A DNA stretch of 64,000 nt from Chroococcus sp. FPU101 (GCF_017312365.1 NZ_BLJI01000018.1:25512-89511); one strand, 5' to 3'; shown: positions 27,656-38,095, counted from the stretch's first letter. Numbers and translations: made by a program. The notes: generated from the letters alone by a model not told the origin.

Positions 27656-29119
27656 ATGCAAAAATCGTTTAAGCGTTTTCAGTGGTTAAGTATATTTGTA
27701 TTAGTTTTGGTGATGGTTTTAACTCTGCGTTTACCTGCTATTGCCCAAACTCCTAGACAATATAATGAGATAACCTTTCCTCCTTTACCCGAAATCAAAA
27801 TCCCAAAATACGATCGCTATCAACTCAAAAATGGCATGATTGTATATTTAATGGAAGATCATCAACTTCCTTTAATTAGCGGTAATGCGTTGATTCGGAC
27901 AGGTTCACGCTTAGAACCCTCGAAAAAAGTCGGTTTAGCGGAACTGGCAGGAACCATGCTGCGTATCGGAGGTACCCAGTATCATTCACCTTCCCAAGTC
28001 AATGAACTCCTCGATCAAAATGCTGCTATTGTAGAAACATTGATCGGTACATCGTCAGGAAGTGCTAGTTTTAACGCTCTTAAAGAAGATATTGAACCCG
28101 TCTTTGGACTCTTTGCTGAAATCCTGCGTTATCCTGTTTTTGATGATAAACAATTGACAATCGCCAAAACACAACAAAAAGGGGAAATTTCTCGCAGAAA
28201 CGATGACCCTGGTGATATAGCGAGTCGAGAGTTCCAAAAGCTTATCTATGGTGAAAGTAGTCCTTATGCGCGGACAATTGAATTCACTACCTTAAATAAT
28301 ATCTCTCGTGACAATATCGTTGATTTTTATCAAACCTATGTGCGTCCCGATGAAATCATTTTAGGGGTGGTGGGTGATTTTGAACCTCAACAAATGAAAG
28401 CCCTCATTGAAAAAACCTTTGCTGACTGGAAACCACCCGCGACTCCCCCTAAGATAGATATCCCTACAGCCTCACAAAAATATGATAGGGGTGTTTTCTT
28501 CGTCAATCAACCGCAACTAACCCAAAGTAACATTCTTATCGGACATTTGGGCGGAAAATTGAGTAATCCAGATTATCCAGCACTCAGCGTCATGAATGAA
28601 GTGTTAAATGGATTTGGTGGACGCTTATTTAATCAACTGCGTTCACGTCAAGGATTAGCGTATTCAGTGTATGGGTATTGGAGTGCTAATTATGATTTTC
28701 CTGGAATGTTTCTTGCGGGTGGACAAACTCGTTCAGAAACAACTGTTACCTTTGTTCAATCTTTACTTAAAGAACTAGAACGAATCCAAACCGAACCCAT
28801 CACGGAACAAGAATTAGCACTAGCCAAAGATTCAATTTTAAATTCATTTGTTTTTAAATTTGCCAATTCTGGTCAAATTTTATCACGTTTGATGAATTAT
28901 GAATATTATGGTTATCCTGCTGATTTTATCTTTAACTATCAACGTGGAGTACAAGCAACAACGATTTCAGATATTCAACGTGTCGCCCAAAAATATCTCA
29001 AACCAGACCAAATTGTGACCCTAGTCGTCGGTAATAAACAAACCATTCAACCCCCATTATCCCAACTAGGAGGCGAGGTTAAAGTGGTCGATGTCACCAT
29101 TCCTCAACCGAAGAGTTAA
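27656..29119 (+). CDS. M16 family protein, non-catalytic partner
   Basis: A 487-residue exported M16-fold protein (hydrophobic N terminus ending AIAQTP). Where the zinc motif should be, it reads LAELAGTMLRIGG, so the H-x-x-E-H residues are lost. The C-terminal half keeps RSRQGLAYSVYGYW, containing the Arg/Tyr pair that in heterodimeric M16B enzymes binds substrate for the catalytic subunit. Together with the gene 15 bases upstream it makes a complete two-subunit peptidase. Confidence 0.87.
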   Translation: MQKSFKRFQWLSIFVLVLVMVLTLRLPAIAQTPRQYNEITFPPLPEIKIPKYDRYQLKNGMIVYLMEDHQLPLISGNALIRTGSRLEPSKKVGLAELAGTMLRIGGTQYHSPSQVNELLDQNAAIVETLIGTSSGSASFNALKEDIEPVFGLFAEILRYPVFDDKQLTIAKTQQKGEISRRNDDPGDIASREFQKLIYGESSPYARTIEFTTLNNISRDNIVDFYQTYVRPDEIILGVVGDFEPQQMKALIEKTFADWKPPATPPKIDIPTASQKYDRGVFFVNQPQLTQSNILIGHLGGKLSNPDYPALSVMNEVLNGFGGRLFNQLRSRQGLAYSVYGYWSANYDFPGMFLAGGQTRSETTVTFVQSLLKELERIQTEPITEQELALAKDSILNSFVFKFANSGQILSRLMNYEYYGYPADFIFNYQRGVQATTISDIQRVAQKYLKPDQIVTLVVGNKQTIQPPLSQLGGEVKVVDVTIPQPKS

Positions 29120-29146
29120 TCATTTCGTAGGGGTCGCGGAAGGCGA

Positions 29147-29204
29147 CTGCACGCCGTTTCACGGAATTTAAAATTCCGTGAGCGGTGCAGTTTGGTCTCC
29201 AAAC
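29147..29204. repeat. Palindromic cluster between the M16 operon and the convergent pst operon
   Basis: CACGGAATTT (29160-29169) and AAATTCCGTG (29171-29180) form a perfect 10-base hairpin. It is flanked by CTGCAC (29147-29152) and GTGCAG (29185-29190), which extend the stem imperfectly. GTTTGG-TCT-CCAAAC follows at 29190-29204. The position between convergent genes suits a bidirectional terminator. The last unit resembles the palindrome at 31891-31909, so it may belong to a dispersed repeat family. Confidence 0.65.
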
Positions 29205-29221
29205 CCTTCTAAAAACAAAAA

Positions 29222-30019
29222 TTATCCAAAACGACCACTAATATAATCTTTAGTTTGCTGATTTTCTGGCTGACTAAACATATCTTGTGTCCGACCAAAT
29301 TCGATCAATTCACCCAAATACATAAACGCGGTATAGTCAGAAATTCTCGCCGCTTGTTGCATACTATGGGTCACAATTAAAATTGAAACTTGCTCTTTAA
29401 TAAGACCAATTAACTTTTCAATACTGTTCGTAGCAATGGGGTCTAGTGCCGAGGTGGGTTCATCAAATAAAATAATTTCAGGCTCACTGACTAAAGCCCT
29501 TGCAATACAAAGACGTTGCTGTTGTCCCCCCGATAAATCATAAGCAGATGCACTCAAACGGTCTTTGACTTCTTCCCAAAGGGCAGCATTTCTAAGGGAT
29601 TTTTCGACTTTTTCATCAATAAGATTGCGTCGCGTTTCTCCCCTGACTCGTAACCCATAGGCGACGTTTTCATAAATCGATTTCGGAAACGGATTCGGTT
29701 TTTGGAAAACCATACTAATCCGCATTCTAACTTCAATCGGGTCAACCTGACGACCTAAAATATTAACCTCATCTACCGCAATTTGTCCCTCATAGCGATT
29801 TCCTGGGTAAAGGTCGTGCATCCGATTAAAACATCTTAAAAGCGTGGTTTTACCGCACCCTGAAGGGCCAATTAAGGCGGTTACTCTTTTGTCAGCAACC
29901 AGCATATTAATTTTTTTCAGGGCGTGAAATGAACCATAATAAAAATCTAGATTTCTCACCTCTGCTTTTGGAGGTGTATCTAAAAATTCTTGCGCGATAT
30001 ATGAAATATTTTCTACCAT
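29222..30019 (-). CDS. pstB: Phosphate ABC transporter ATPase PstB (operon B)
   Basis: A 265-residue ABC ATPase with all PstB marks: [18 protein letters not shown], Walker [40 protein letters not shown], signature [15 protein letters not shown], Walker [14 protein letters not shown] and [20 protein letters not shown]. It drives phosphate import by the PstCA pair encoded upstream. The start codon overlaps the pstA stop within ATGGTAG, so translation is coupled. It is more diverged from the two operon-A PstB proteins than they are from each other. Confidence 0.96.
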   Translation of the reverse strand: MVENISYIAQEFLDTPPKAEVRNLDFYYGSFHALKKINMLVADKRVTALIGPSGCGKTTLLRCFNRMHDLYPGNRYEGQIAVDEVNILGRQVDPIEVRMRISMVFQKPNPFPKSIYENVAYGLRVRGETRRNLIDEKVEKSLRNAALWEEVKDRLSASAYDLSGGQQQRLCIARALVSEPEIILFDEPTSALDPIATNSIEKLIGLIKEQVSILIVTHSMQQAARISDYTAFMYLGELIEFGRTQDMFSQPENQQTKDYISGRFG

Positions 30020-30936
30020 TTGATTCCCTTGCGAAAACGATAACGTAAAGAGATAGCTAAACCATTCATCGCTAGTGTCATAAATAATAAAACGGTTCCA
30101 GCCGCCGCTGCATTCACCTCGAATTCAGGTTCGGGACGCGATACCCAGTTAAACATTTGAATGGGCATTAAAGTAAACGGGGCTTTTAACCATGCAAACG
30201 AAATAAACGGAAATTCGCTTGTAATCGGAGAATCAGGCAAAAAAGCAATAAAAGTCAAGGCCCCAATCGTAATAACGGGTGCAGTTTCGCCAATCGCACG
30301 AGATAAGCCGATAATAATACCTGTCAGAATACTACCAAAAGAATAGGGCAAAATATGATCCCAGATCATCTGCCATTTACTCGCCCCAATTGCATAAGCC
30401 GCTTCTCGTAAACTATTCGGAATCGCCCGCAGTGCCTCACGAGTGGTTACAATGACGACAGGTAAAATCAGTAATGCCAGCGTTAAACCTGCGGCTAAGA
30501 TACTTTCGCCGAGATTAAACTGATAGACAAAAACACCTAATGCTAATAATCCATAGATAATCGAAGGAACACCTGCTAAATTAGTGACATTAATTTCAAT
30601 CAATGCAGAAAGCCAGTTTTTACGAGCATATTCCTCTAGATAGACACCCGATGCAATGCCCAAAGGAACGGCAAAAAAAGCGGTCACTAACATCACCAAC
30701 GAAGTACCCACCCAAGCAGAAAGAATACCAGCCCTAGAAGCGCGACGACTGGGAAATGAGGTAAAAAATTCTGGTGTGATGCGCGACCAGCCATTAATCG
30801 CTAATTGTAGGATTAAGGCTAATAAAATTAAGACTGACACTAAAATGACAATTAATCCCACAATGGCAAACAGATTATTAATCAATTTGCGCTGATTAAT
30901 TTCCCCTCGTAGTGTTTGTAAATTCTCTGCAACCAT
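30013..30936 (-). CDS. pstA: Phosphate ABC permease PstA (operon B)
   Basis: A 307-residue inner-membrane permease with about six helices, the PstA signature [19 protein letters not shown], and the cytoplasmic EAA loop [20 protein letters not shown] that docks on PstB. It is followed by an ATGGTAG overlap into pstB and lies three bases after pstC, within the order pstS-pstC-pstA-pstB on the minus strand. Confidence 0.95.
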   Translation of the reverse strand: MVAENLQTLRGEINQRKLINNLFAIVGLIVILVSVLILLALILQLAINGWSRITPEFFTSFPSRRASRAGILSAWVGTSLVMLVTAFFAVPLGIASGVYLEEYARKNWLSALIEINVTNLAGVPSIIYGLLALGVFVYQFNLGESILAAGLTLALLILPVVIVTTREALRAIPNSLREAAYAIGASKWQMIWDHILPYSFGSILTGIIIGLSRAIGETAPVITIGALTFIAFLPDSPITSEFPFISFAWLKAPFTLMPIQMFNWVSRPEPEFEVNAAAAGTVLLFMTLAMNGLAISLRYRFRKGIKW

Positions 30937-30939
30937 CTT

Positions 30940-31845
30940 TTAATAAATTTCTCGATACTTTTTGGCGAGAAAATAACCAATAATATTTAAAACTAATGTC
31001 ATGAGAACTAGCGTAATTCCAGCAGCGAAGATAGACTGATATTCTAGTGAGCCATGAGGTAAATCACCTAAACTAACTTGAACAATATATGCTGTAATGG
31101 TAGCCGCTTGGTCAAAAGGATTCCATGTTAAGTTAGGTTGTAATCCTGCTGCAATTGCGACAATCATTGTCTCACCAACAGCGCGAGAAATTCCCAAAAT
31201 ATAAGCCGCACTAATTCCCGAAATAGCCGAGGGAAAGACCACTTTTAAGGCTGTTTGTAAGCGAGTTGCCCCCATTGCATACGAACCCTCTTTAATCGAT
31301 TGTGGCACAGCCCGCATGGCATCTTCACTAATCGAACTAATCAAGGGAATAATCATCAATCCCATGACTAGAGCTGCACTGAGCATATTAAATCCTGGTA
31401 AGTCTGGAAAAATGGTTTGTAATAAAGGAGTCACCGAAAGTAGGGCAAAATAACCATAGACAACCGTTGGCACAGCAGCGAGTAATTCTAAAAAGGGTTT
31501 AGCAATTTCTCTTACTTTAGCGGGTGCAAATTCACTCAAATAAATGGCGACAATGGTTCCAAGAGGAATCGCCACTAACATTGCTACAATAGATGTAACT
31601 AAAGTACCCGATAATAACGGTAAAATACCATAGTGAGGGTCAGCAAATAGTGGACTCCATTGGGTATCGGTCAAAAATAGTTTAAGTGGTACTTTTTGAA
31701 AAAAATAAACCGACTCACTAATTAATACTTCTAAAATACCAAAGGTTGTTAAGACTGAGGTTAAAGCCGCTAATAGCAGAATTATCTCAATAATTTTTTC
31801 TTGTAAGTTACGCTTTTTTTTGTATTGATTTGTCCAAGTTTGCAT
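30940..31845 (-). CDS. pstC: Phosphate ABC permease PstC (operon B)
   Basis: A 301-residue permease with six helices, AAVPTVVYGYFALLSVTPLL near the middle, and an EAA loop KEGSYAMGATRLQTALKVVF. It pairs with PstA in the membrane channel. An 89-base gap containing a palindrome separates it from pstS upstream, and pstA follows three bases after its stop. Confidence 0.95.
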   Translation of the reverse strand: MQTWTNQYKKKRNLQEKIIEIILLLAALTSVLTTFGILEVLISESVYFFQKVPLKLFLTDTQWSPLFADPHYGILPLLSGTLVTSIVAMLVAIPLGTIVAIYLSEFAPAKVREIAKPFLELLAAVPTVVYGYFALLSVTPLLQTIFPDLPGFNMLSAALVMGLMIIPLISSISEDAMRAVPQSIKEGSYAMGATRLQTALKVVFPSAISGISAAYILGISRAVGETMIVAIAAGLQPNLTWNPFDQAATITAYIVQVSLGDLPHGSLEYQSIFAAGITLVLMTLVLNIIGYFLAKKYREIY

Positions 31846-31890
31846 CGGCGATTTTTGTGAATTGAATTAAAAATTATTGGTTTGAATGAA

Positions 31891-31909
31891 GGGTTTGGCG
31901 ACCAAACCC
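31891..31909. repeat. Palindrome in the pstS-pstC gap of operon B
   Basis: GGGTTTGG and CCAAACCC form a perfect 8-base inverted repeat around CGA. As RNA it would form a hairpin just after the pstS stop codon, able to protect the pstS message or reduce read-through to pstC. A related palindrome lies at 29190-29204. Confidence 0.7.
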
Positions 31910-31934
31910 CTACTAAATGTATTAAAACAATTAA

Positions 31935-32957
31935 TTAATCTTTGGCTTCCATACGAACGATGTCTTGAACAGTGACACCGACAATATCTTTACCAACAAA
32001 AACACTACCAGTTTTATTTTTTCTGAAGTTATCCATTACATCTTTATAAGTGGCGGCAGGTAAAGGTACATATTTGACCTCAGAAACCAGTTTAGACGCA
32101 TTATTGATGTAATATTCGACAAATTGCTTAACTTCAGGACGTTGAGCCGCTTTGGAATTAACATAGATGAAAATGGGGCGAGATAGAGGGCTATACTTTC
32201 CATTTTCGACATTCGCTTTAGATGGCATGACAGGCCCTTTACCACCATCAACCGCAATCGCTTTTAATTTATCTTTATTTGCTTCATAGTAAGCATAACC
32301 GAAATAACCCAAAGCATTTTTATCGCGGCTAACCCCTTGCACTAAAACGTTATCATCTTCACTGGGGGTATAGTCAGTTCGGCTTTTTTTCGATTCACCC
32401 ACAACAGCTTCTGTAAAATAGTCAAAGGTACCAGAGTCCGCACCAGGGCCATATAATTTTACAGGTGCATTAGGAAACTTAGAGTTAACCTGATTCCACT
32501 TCGTAATTTTTCCTTGTGCGGCGGGTTCCCACAGTTTTTTTAGTTCGGCAACGGTCATACTATTAACGGCGGTATTTTGTTTGTTTGCAACAACCGTTAA
32601 CGCATCAAAGGCAACAGGAAGTTCAATAAACTTAACGCCAGCAGCAGCACACTTTTGACGTTCAGAATCTTTAATCGGACGAGATGCGTTAGAAATATCG
32701 GTTTCACCTGCACAGAATTTTTTAAACCCGCCACCTGTTCCAGAAACACCGACGGTTACTTGAGTATTACGGTTTTTGGCTTGAAAATCTTCTGCTACCG
32801 CTTCTGTAACGGGATAAACAGTACTTGAACCATCAATTTTAACCGTAGTACGGTTTTGGGAATAAACTGAAGGAACCGCCAAAGCTGTAGCTGCTACAGC
32901 AGCAATTGTTCCGCCAAGCGTCCAACGATTTAGTTTAAATTGAAAATTATTAACCAT
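31935..32957 (-). CDS. pstS: Phosphate-binding protein, PstS/SphX type (operon B)
   Basis: A 340-residue exported binding protein. After a signal peptide (to about SVYSQ) it reads [24 protein letters not shown]-like [20 protein letters not shown] and SRPI, then [16 protein letters not shown], the phosphate-coordinating loops. There is no lipobox, so it should be soluble in the periplasm. It is the first gene of operon B and is closely related to the divergent sphX-like gene at 38577. A Pho-box array and a -10 hexamer lie upstream. Confidence 0.94.
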   Translation of the reverse strand: MVNNFQFKLNRWTLGGTIAAVAATALAVPSVYSQNRTTVKIDGSSTVYPVTEAVAEDFQAKNRNTQVTVGVSGTGGGFKKFCAGETDISNASRPIKDSERQKCAAAGVKFIELPVAFDALTVVANKQNTAVNSMTVAELKKLWEPAAQGKITKWNQVNSKFPNAPVKLYGPGADSGTFDYFTEAVVGESKKSRTDYTPSEDDNVLVQGVSRDKNALGYFGYAYYEANKDKLKAIAVDGGKGPVMPSKANVENGKYSPLSRPIFIYVNSKAAQRPEVKQFVEYYINNASKLVSEVKYVPLPAATYKDVMDNFRKNKTGSVFVGKDIVGVTVQDIVRMEAKD

Positions 32958-33020
32958 ACGTTCCTCAATTGTTGTTAGTTAATCGTCTGTTGAAAAAATT
33001 ACAATGACTTACACAAAATC

Positions 33021-33026
33021 ATTATA
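33021..33026 (-). promoter_or_regulatory. TATAAT -10 box of operon B pstS
   Basis: TATAAT on the minus strand lies 64 bases before the pstS start and 14 bases after the last in-register 8-mer of the Pho-box array. This is the spacing expected if the regulator replaces a -35 element. Confidence 0.6.
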
Positions 33027-33040
33027 TAGAGTTGGTAGCT

Positions 33041-33103
33041 AACTTAAGTTAAGCGAAATTTAAAGAGTTTATAAAGTTAAAAATAGGTTAATTTAAGATT
33101 AAT
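33041..33103 (-). promoter_or_regulatory. Pho-box array (SphR-type sites) upstream of operon B pstS
   Basis: On the minus strand, 8-mers recur every 11 bases: ATTAATCT, ATTAACCT, TTTAACTT, AAACTCTT, ATTTCGCT and CTTAAGTT. They fit to varying degrees the cyanobacterial Pho-box unit PyTTAAPyPy(T/A), repeated with 3-base gaps and bound by SphR (PhoB) under phosphate starvation. The second, third and sixth units fit best. Binding is inferred. Confidence 0.65.
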
Positions 33104-33189
33104 AAAAAAAGCTATATTCTTAATATTTATTAAGTTAATAAAAAAGATGGGAATAACCCACCTACTTTAATCTAGGATGATGGAAAAAA

Positions 33190-33987
33190 TTAACCAAAAC
33201 GACCCGCAACATAATCTCTAGTTGCTTCTTGTGCGGGGTCTTGAAAAATTTTCTCAGTTCGGTCATATTCAACTAAATAACCGACTTTGCCACCTTTGGA
33301 TGTCGGTTCAGCATTATAAAAGGCGGTATAATCAGAAACTCGTGACGCTTGCTGCATATTGTGTGTCACAATGACGATCGTATATTGTTTTTTTAGATCG
33401 TGCATTAACTCTTCAATTTTTAAAGTCGAAATGGGGTCAAGTGCTGCACAAGGTTCATCCATTAATAAGACTTCGGGCTGAATAGAAATGGCACGAGCGA
33501 TACACAAGCGTTGCTGTTGTCCTCCCGATAATGCTTGACCATTTTGTTGTAGTTTATCTTTAACATCGTCCCAAATCACGGCTCTTTTTAAAGATGTTTC
33601 GACTAATTCATCCATATTCCCTTTGTAGCCATTTAAACGCGCTCCAAAAGCAATATTTTCATAAATCGATTTAGGGAAAGGATTCGGTTTTTGGAACACC
33701 ATCCCAATTCGACTCCGCAAATTTACGGGGTCAAGTCCCGTTGCATAAATATCTTTACCTCGATAGGTCACTTTTCCTTCAATTCTGGCACTTTTAATCA
33801 AATCATTCATGCGGTTAAAACAGCGCAAAACCGTACTTTTTCCACAGCCAGATGGGCCAATAAAAGCGACAACTTGCTTTTCTGGAATATCTAAGGAAAC
33901 CTCTCGAACCGCTAAATTAGAACCATAATAAACATTTAGATTCTTCGTTCTGAGAACCGCTTGGGTATCGACATCAGTTACTAACAT
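33190..33987 (-). CDS. pstB: Phosphate ABC transporter ATPase PstB (operon A, second copy)
   Basis: A 265-residue PstB with Walker [40 protein letters not shown], signature [15 protein letters not shown], and Walker [14 protein letters not shown]. It has the insert [20 protein letters not shown], shared with the PstB encoded just upstream and absent from the operon-B PstB. It is the last gene of operon A, 45 bases after the other copy, so the two arose by duplication within the operon. Whether they act as a heterodimer is unknown. Confidence 0.95.
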   Translation of the reverse strand: MLVTDVDTQAVLRTKNLNVYYGSNLAVREVSLDIPEKQVVAFIGPSGCGKSTVLRCFNRMNDLIKSARIEGKVTYRGKDIYATGLDPVNLRSRIGMVFQKPNPFPKSIYENIAFGARLNGYKGNMDELVETSLKRAVIWDDVKDKLQQNGQALSGGQQQRLCIARAISIQPEVLLMDEPCAALDPISTLKIEELMHDLKKQYTIVIVTHNMQQASRVSDYTAFYNAEPTSKGGKVGYLVEYDRTEKIFQDPAQEATRDYVAGRFG

Positions 33988-34032
33988 AAAATTTCAGAGA
34001 ATAAATAAACAAAAAAACAATAACTCACTCAA

Positions 34033-34839
34033 TTAACCAAACTTACCACTGACATAATCTTTGGTTGCCTGTTCATTTGGTGAACCAAAAATAACCTCTG
34101 TTCTGTCGTACTCTACTAAATAACCAATTTTGCCACCTTTAGGCGTTGGTTCCGCGTTAAAAAATGCAGTGTAGTCAGCCACCCTTGTCGCTTGCTGCAT
34201 ATTATGAGTCACGATAATAATCGTATATTTTTCTTTTAATTCGTGAATCAATTCTTCAACTTTTAAAGTCGAAATAGGGTCTAATGCCGAACAAGGTTCA
34301 TCCATTAAAATAACTTCTGGTTTGGCAGCAATGGTACGCGCAATACAAAGACGTTGCTGTTGTCCACCCGAAAGAGAAAAACCACTCTCTTGTAATTTAT
34401 CTTTTACTTCATCCCACAGAGCGGCCCGACGTAAAGAGGTTTCAACAATTTCATCAAAATTGCCAGTATCTTTTTGAATTCTTGGCCCATAAACAATATT
34501 ATCGTAAATCGTTTTCGGAAAAGGGTTTGGACGCTGAAACACCATGCCAATTTGATCTCTAATTTTAACAGGATCAACATCTCTTGCATACAGATCTTGA
34601 CCTAAATAAGTAATTTTGCCAGTCAAATGAAAAGATTGAATCAGGTCATTGAGTCGATTAAAACATCGTAGAATAGTGCTTTTTCCGCAACCAGATGGGC
34701 CAATCAAGGCCGTTACCTTATTTTTGGGGATTTCTAAGTTTACGCTAGCTACAGCGCGATAATCTCCATAGTAAATATCAACATTTTCCGTTTTTAAAAC
34801 CGTTTGAATACGGTTCGTTGTGGACGGCATTTCTCTCAT
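34033..34839 (-). CDS. pstB: Phosphate ABC transporter ATPase PstB (operon A, first copy)
   Basis: A 268-residue PstB: Walker [68 protein letters not shown], and the insert [20 protein letters not shown]. An upstream start at 34965 is possible on paper, but it would add 42 residues translated from the end of pstA. The ATG at 34839 ([12 protein letters not shown]) has TAGGAGAA upstream and gives family length. It lies 47 bases after pstA and before the second pstB copy. Confidence 0.94.
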   Translation of the reverse strand: MREMPSTTNRIQTVLKTENVDIYYGDYRAVASVNLEIPKNKVTALIGPSGCGKSTILRCFNRLNDLIQSFHLTGKITYLGQDLYARDVDPVKIRDQIGMVFQRPNPFPKTIYDNIVYGPRIQKDTGNFDEIVETSLRRAALWDEVKDKLQESGFSLSGGQQQRLCIARTIAAKPEVILMDEPCSALDPISTLKVEELIHELKEKYTIIIVTHNMQQATRVADYTAFFNAEPTPKGGKIGYLVEYDRTEVIFGSPNEQATKDYVSGKFG

Positions 34840-34886
34840 AAAAATTGTTCTCCTATAAACCGTAGATTGTGTTCTTGCCGTAATTC

Positions 34887-35792
34887 TTATCTCTGTCGGG
34901 TTGCCATCCGTGCGGCGATACTGGTAGCTAACACCAATAACACCAAAATGAGGGACGCAGCCCAAGCTAATTCTTGTTGTGGTCGAAACGGAACGATCGC
35001 AAAGTTATAAACTAAGACTGATAGGGTCGCAACGGGTTCAAAGATGCCTTTCGGCCAAAAATTAGAAAACAAAGCTGTAAAAATCAGGGGGGCGGTTTCT
35101 CCAGCCGCACGAGCAATAGCAAGGGTCACACCAGTTAAAATAGCGGGAATGGCTGCGGGTAATACCACCTTCAAAACGGTTTGATAATTATAAGCTCCGA
35201 TGCCCAAAGCAGCCCAGCGAATATCTTGGGGAACAATTTGTAAAGCTTCATCCGTCGTTCTAATGATAGTAGGAAGCATTAACACGGCTAGGGCAATTGC
35301 CCCCGCGACCGCACTAAAGCCAAAAAGCCCACTATTACCGATTAAAGGAGCTACAAACAATCCATAAGCGAAAATCCCTGCAATAATTGATGGTACCCCA
35401 CTGAGAACGTTAACTGCAAATCTGACCCATCGAGCAATCTGACTTCCTCCGCTAAATTCCGAGAGATAAACCGCCGCTAAAACCCCGATGGGAACAGCGA
35501 TTAAGGTCGCTAAAGCAACAACCATAATTGTTCCTAAAATTGCGTTGGCTAATCCTCCTGCACTAAGCCCAGGTGGAGGTGGAAGTTGGGTAAAAATACC
35601 AGGTTGAAAGAGTCTTGCTGCACCTTTGAACAGAACATAACCAATCACAAAAACTAACGGAATAATGGTTAGAGCCAGACAAAAGGCGGAAATTCCCGTC
35701 ATTACTAGCCCAAATAGGGAACGAGGACTAGAAGGTTCTTTTCTAAGATTTATTTTTGAGTTCGTAACTTCATCGAAATCTAATGTAGCCAT
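34887..35792 (-). CDS. pstA: Phosphate ABC permease PstA (operon A)
   Basis: A 301-residue permease with six helices, [20 protein letters not shown], and an EAA-type loop in [20 protein letters not shown]. It pairs with the PstC encoded 36 bases upstream. It ends in a short basic tail, ARMATRQR. It is distinct in sequence from the operon-B PstA, so the two systems are old paralogues rather than a recent tandem copy. Confidence 0.95.
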   Translation of the reverse strand: MATLDFDEVTNSKINLRKEPSSPRSLFGLVMTGISAFCLALTIIPLVFVIGYVLFKGAARLFQPGIFTQLPPPPGLSAGGLANAILGTIMVVALATLIAVPIGVLAAVYLSEFSGGSQIARWVRFAVNVLSGVPSIIAGIFAYGLFVAPLIGNSGLFGFSAVAGAIALAVLMLPTIIRTTDEALQIVPQDIRWAALGIGAYNYQTVLKVVLPAAIPAILTGVTLAIARAAGETAPLIFTALFSNFWPKGIFEPVATLSVLVYNFAIVPFRPQQELAWAASLILVLLVLATSIAARMATRQR

Positions 35793-35828
35793 ACAGGATG
35801 ATTTTTTTCTTAAAAGTTCAGACTTGTT

Positions 35829-36791
35829 TTAGTTGTATTTTGCTTTGATTTTATTCACGATGACTTCAGCTAGGATATTGACTAAGAGCGTCAAAATCAT
35901 CAATACTAAACCCGCATACATGAGAGCCGATACTTGCAGTCCAGATGCTTCAGCAAACTGATTTGCTAATAAAGATGCAATTGTATTCGCAGGCTGTGTT
36001 AAAGAGGGACTAATTCGATTCGAGTTACCAATGAGCATGGTTACGGCCATTGTCTCACCCATCGCACGCCCTAGGGCTAACATAATGCCCCCAACAATTC
36101 CAGAAATCGCCGCAGGAATAAGAACTCTGAAAATCGTTTCCCAACGAGTTGCCCCTAAACCTAATGACGCTTGACGTAAATCTGGCGGTAAGGCAAATAG
36201 GGAATCACGAGAAATCGCAATAATAATCGGTAAAATCATGATGGCTAGTACCACACTGGCAACTAGCATACTTGGGCCTCTTACGACTGGGAAAAAAGGG
36301 ATAATTTTGTGTAATGACGATAAAAAGGGAATCATCACAAAAATACCCCATAAACCGTAGACCACACTCGGAATGGCGGCTAGAAGTTCAACTAAAAAAA
36401 CGAGAACGGTGCGTATTTTTAGAGGGATAAAATCTTCACTTAAAAAAATAGCAGAACCAATTCCAAGCGGAACGGCAATTAATAACGCTAGAAATGAATT
36501 AACCAGGGTTCCGTAGATGACAGGTAACGCGCCAAAGTCCTCGCGTCCTTGTACAGGGTTCCAAGTACTATTAAAGAGAAAACCGAGTCCAAATTGACTA
36601 ATTGCTGGCCATGCTCTAATTGTAATGACTAATGCGATCGCTACTAAAATTATCCCAATACCAATAGCAAAAGCTTGCGTTAGACCGATAAACCCTTTAT
36701 CGAATGTTTTTTCGATCTCTGGACGCGGGCCAAAATCGGTGTTTTGTGAAAGATGCGGTGAAGCCATACAATATTTTTTCGTAAAAGTCAA
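35829..36791 (-). CDS. pstC: Phosphate ABC permease PstC (operon A)
   Basis: A 320-residue permease with AAIPSVVYGLWGIFVMIPFL in the middle and the EAA loop RQASLGLGATRWETIFRVLI. The ATG at 36791 gives MTFTKKYCMASPH; the ATG at 36767 (MASPHLSQNTDF) is an alternative and neither has a strong ribosome site. It is separated from pstS by 140 bases holding a large inverted repeat. Confidence 0.94.
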   Translation of the reverse strand: MTFTKKYCMASPHLSQNTDFGPRPEIEKTFDKGFIGLTQAFAIGIGIILVAIALVITIRAWPAISQFGLGFLFNSTWNPVQGREDFGALPVIYGTLVNSFLALLIAVPLGIGSAIFLSEDFIPLKIRTVLVFLVELLAAIPSVVYGLWGIFVMIPFLSSLHKIIPFFPVVRGPSMLVASVVLAIMILPIIIAISRDSLFALPPDLRQASLGLGATRWETIFRVLIPAAISGIVGGIMLALGRAMGETMAVTMLIGNSNRISPSLTQPANTIASLLANQFAEASGLQVSALMYAGLVLMILTLLVNILAEVIVNKIKAKYN

Positions 36792-36813
36792 TAAATAAAT
36801 TCTTTAGATATTT

Positions 36814-36914
36814 TCAGGATTAGGGTGAGGGAAGATAAGTTCTCTGGTTTTTGGATATACTTTTTCTCTTGCTTTATCGTGATCTGCTCATCACCCTGTT
36901 ACCCTATATCCTGA
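36814..36914. terminator. Imperfect inverted repeat between pstS and pstC of operon A
   Basis: TCAGGAT (36814-36820) and AGGGTGA (36822-36828) pair with TCACCCT (36891-36897) and ATCCTGA (36908-36914). This makes a long two-part stem with an asymmetric bulge. There is no strong T-tract. It could stabilise the pstS message or attenuate transcription into pstC. Confidence 0.5.
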
Positions 36915-36931
36915 TCACCTAGTGGGGTTAA

Positions 36932-38095
36932 CTATTCTACCTTAATGGTATAGTCTGGCGAGATCTGATCGGCTGCTGCTGCCACTTTTTTGACCACATC
37001 GGGTGGTAAAGGAACATAGCCTAAAGCCGCACTTTGTTGTTGCCCTTTGGTTAAGCCATATTCGATCATCGCTTCCGTTGCGATCGCTTTATTTTTATCA
37101 GCATAATTTTTATTGACCAACATCCAAGTATAAGTCACGATCGGATAAGCGGTATCTCCTGCTGGATCACTGATAAACAATCTAAGATCATCGGGTAATG
37201 CTTCTGAGGCTAAAGTAGCTGTTGCTCCTGCTTCATCAGGTAGTACAAATTTACCTGCACTATTTTCTAACGCTGCCATCGCGATATTATTATTTTTCGC
37301 GTAGCCATATTCAATGTAGCCGATTGTTCCTTCATTTTGTTGAATCGCTGCCGTTACCCCTTCATTACCCTTACCACCAATAAATTTACCTTTGCTGGTT
37401 GGCCATTGTACGCTTTTTCCTTCACCAATACTTTTTTCCCATTCTGGACTAATCGCACTCAAATGCTTAGTAAAGACACCAGTTGTACCACTACCATCAG
37501 AGCGATGAACAACGGTAATCGGTGAATTGGGTAAATTTAAATTAGGGTTAGCTGCGACAATTTTCGGGTCATTCCATTTAGTAATCGCACCGTTAAAGAT
37601 TCCGACATAGACATCTCTAGGTAATTGTAAGCCCTCGACACCAGGTAAATTGTAGGCTATTGCAATACTACCCGCCGTCATTGGCAACAGAATAACACCA
37701 TTTTTAACTTTAGCGATTTCTTCATCTTTCATCGCTACATCACTCGCCCCAAAATCAATCGTACCTTGAATGAACTGTTCAACACCTGCACCACTTCCGA
37801 CGGATTGATAATTAACTTGAAGTTGCGGAACTTCTTGGTTTAATTGAACAAACCAGTTTTGATACAAGGGCGCGGGGAAAGTGGCACCAGCACCCGTGAG
37901 CGCAACATTACCCGCTAGAGGAACTGTTCTTGCTTCCCCAGTGGTTCCTGTTGTGCCATTCCCAGTGGTTCCTGTTGTGTTGGTAGTAGAAGTTCCACCG
38001 CCACAAGCTGCTAAACTCGCGGTGAGTGTTAGTACGGTTAGAGAACTCGTTAATCGAGAAATATTTCTCATAGTTTTTTCGCTTCGATTAGACAT
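36932..38095 (-). CDS. pstS: Phosphate-binding lipoprotein PstS (operon A)
   Basis: A 387-residue binding protein. The lipobox LAAC lies near residue 32 and is followed by a Gly/Thr/Asn-rich linker, so it should be a membrane-tethered lipoprotein. The binding domain begins LTGAGATFPAPLYQNWFVQL, the classical PstS signature, with SGAGVEQFIQGTIDFGASDV and HRSDGSGTTGVF. It belongs to a different PstS subfamily from the other two binding proteins in this cluster. ATG at 38071 (MRNISRL) is an alternative start. A Pho-box pair lies 59 bases upstream. Confidence 0.95.
   Translation of the reverse strand: MSNRSEKTMRNISRLTSSLTVLTLTASLAACGGGTSTTNTTGTTGNGTTGTTGEARTVPLAGNVALTGAGATFPAPLYQNWFVQLNQEVPQLQVNYQSVGSGAGVEQFIQGTIDFGASDVAMKDEEIAKVKNGVILLPMTAGSIAIAYNLPGVEGLQLPRDVYVGIFNGAITKWNDPKIVAANPNLNLPNSPITVVHRSDGSGTTGVFTKHLSAISPEWEKSIGEGKSVQWPTSKGKFIGGKGNEGVTAAIQQNEGTIGYIEYGYAKNNNIAMAALENSAGKFVLPDEAGATATLASEALPDDLRLFISDPAGDTAYPIVTYTWMLVNKNYADKNKAIATEAMIEYGLTKGQQQSAALGYVPLPPDVVKKVAAAADQISPDYTIKVE

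Noticed and set aside
34840..34965. N-terminal extension of 42 residues on the first operon-A PstB
   Set aside because: It is translated from the end of pstA in another frame, is unlike any PstB N terminus, and a good ribosome site supports the ATG at 34839.
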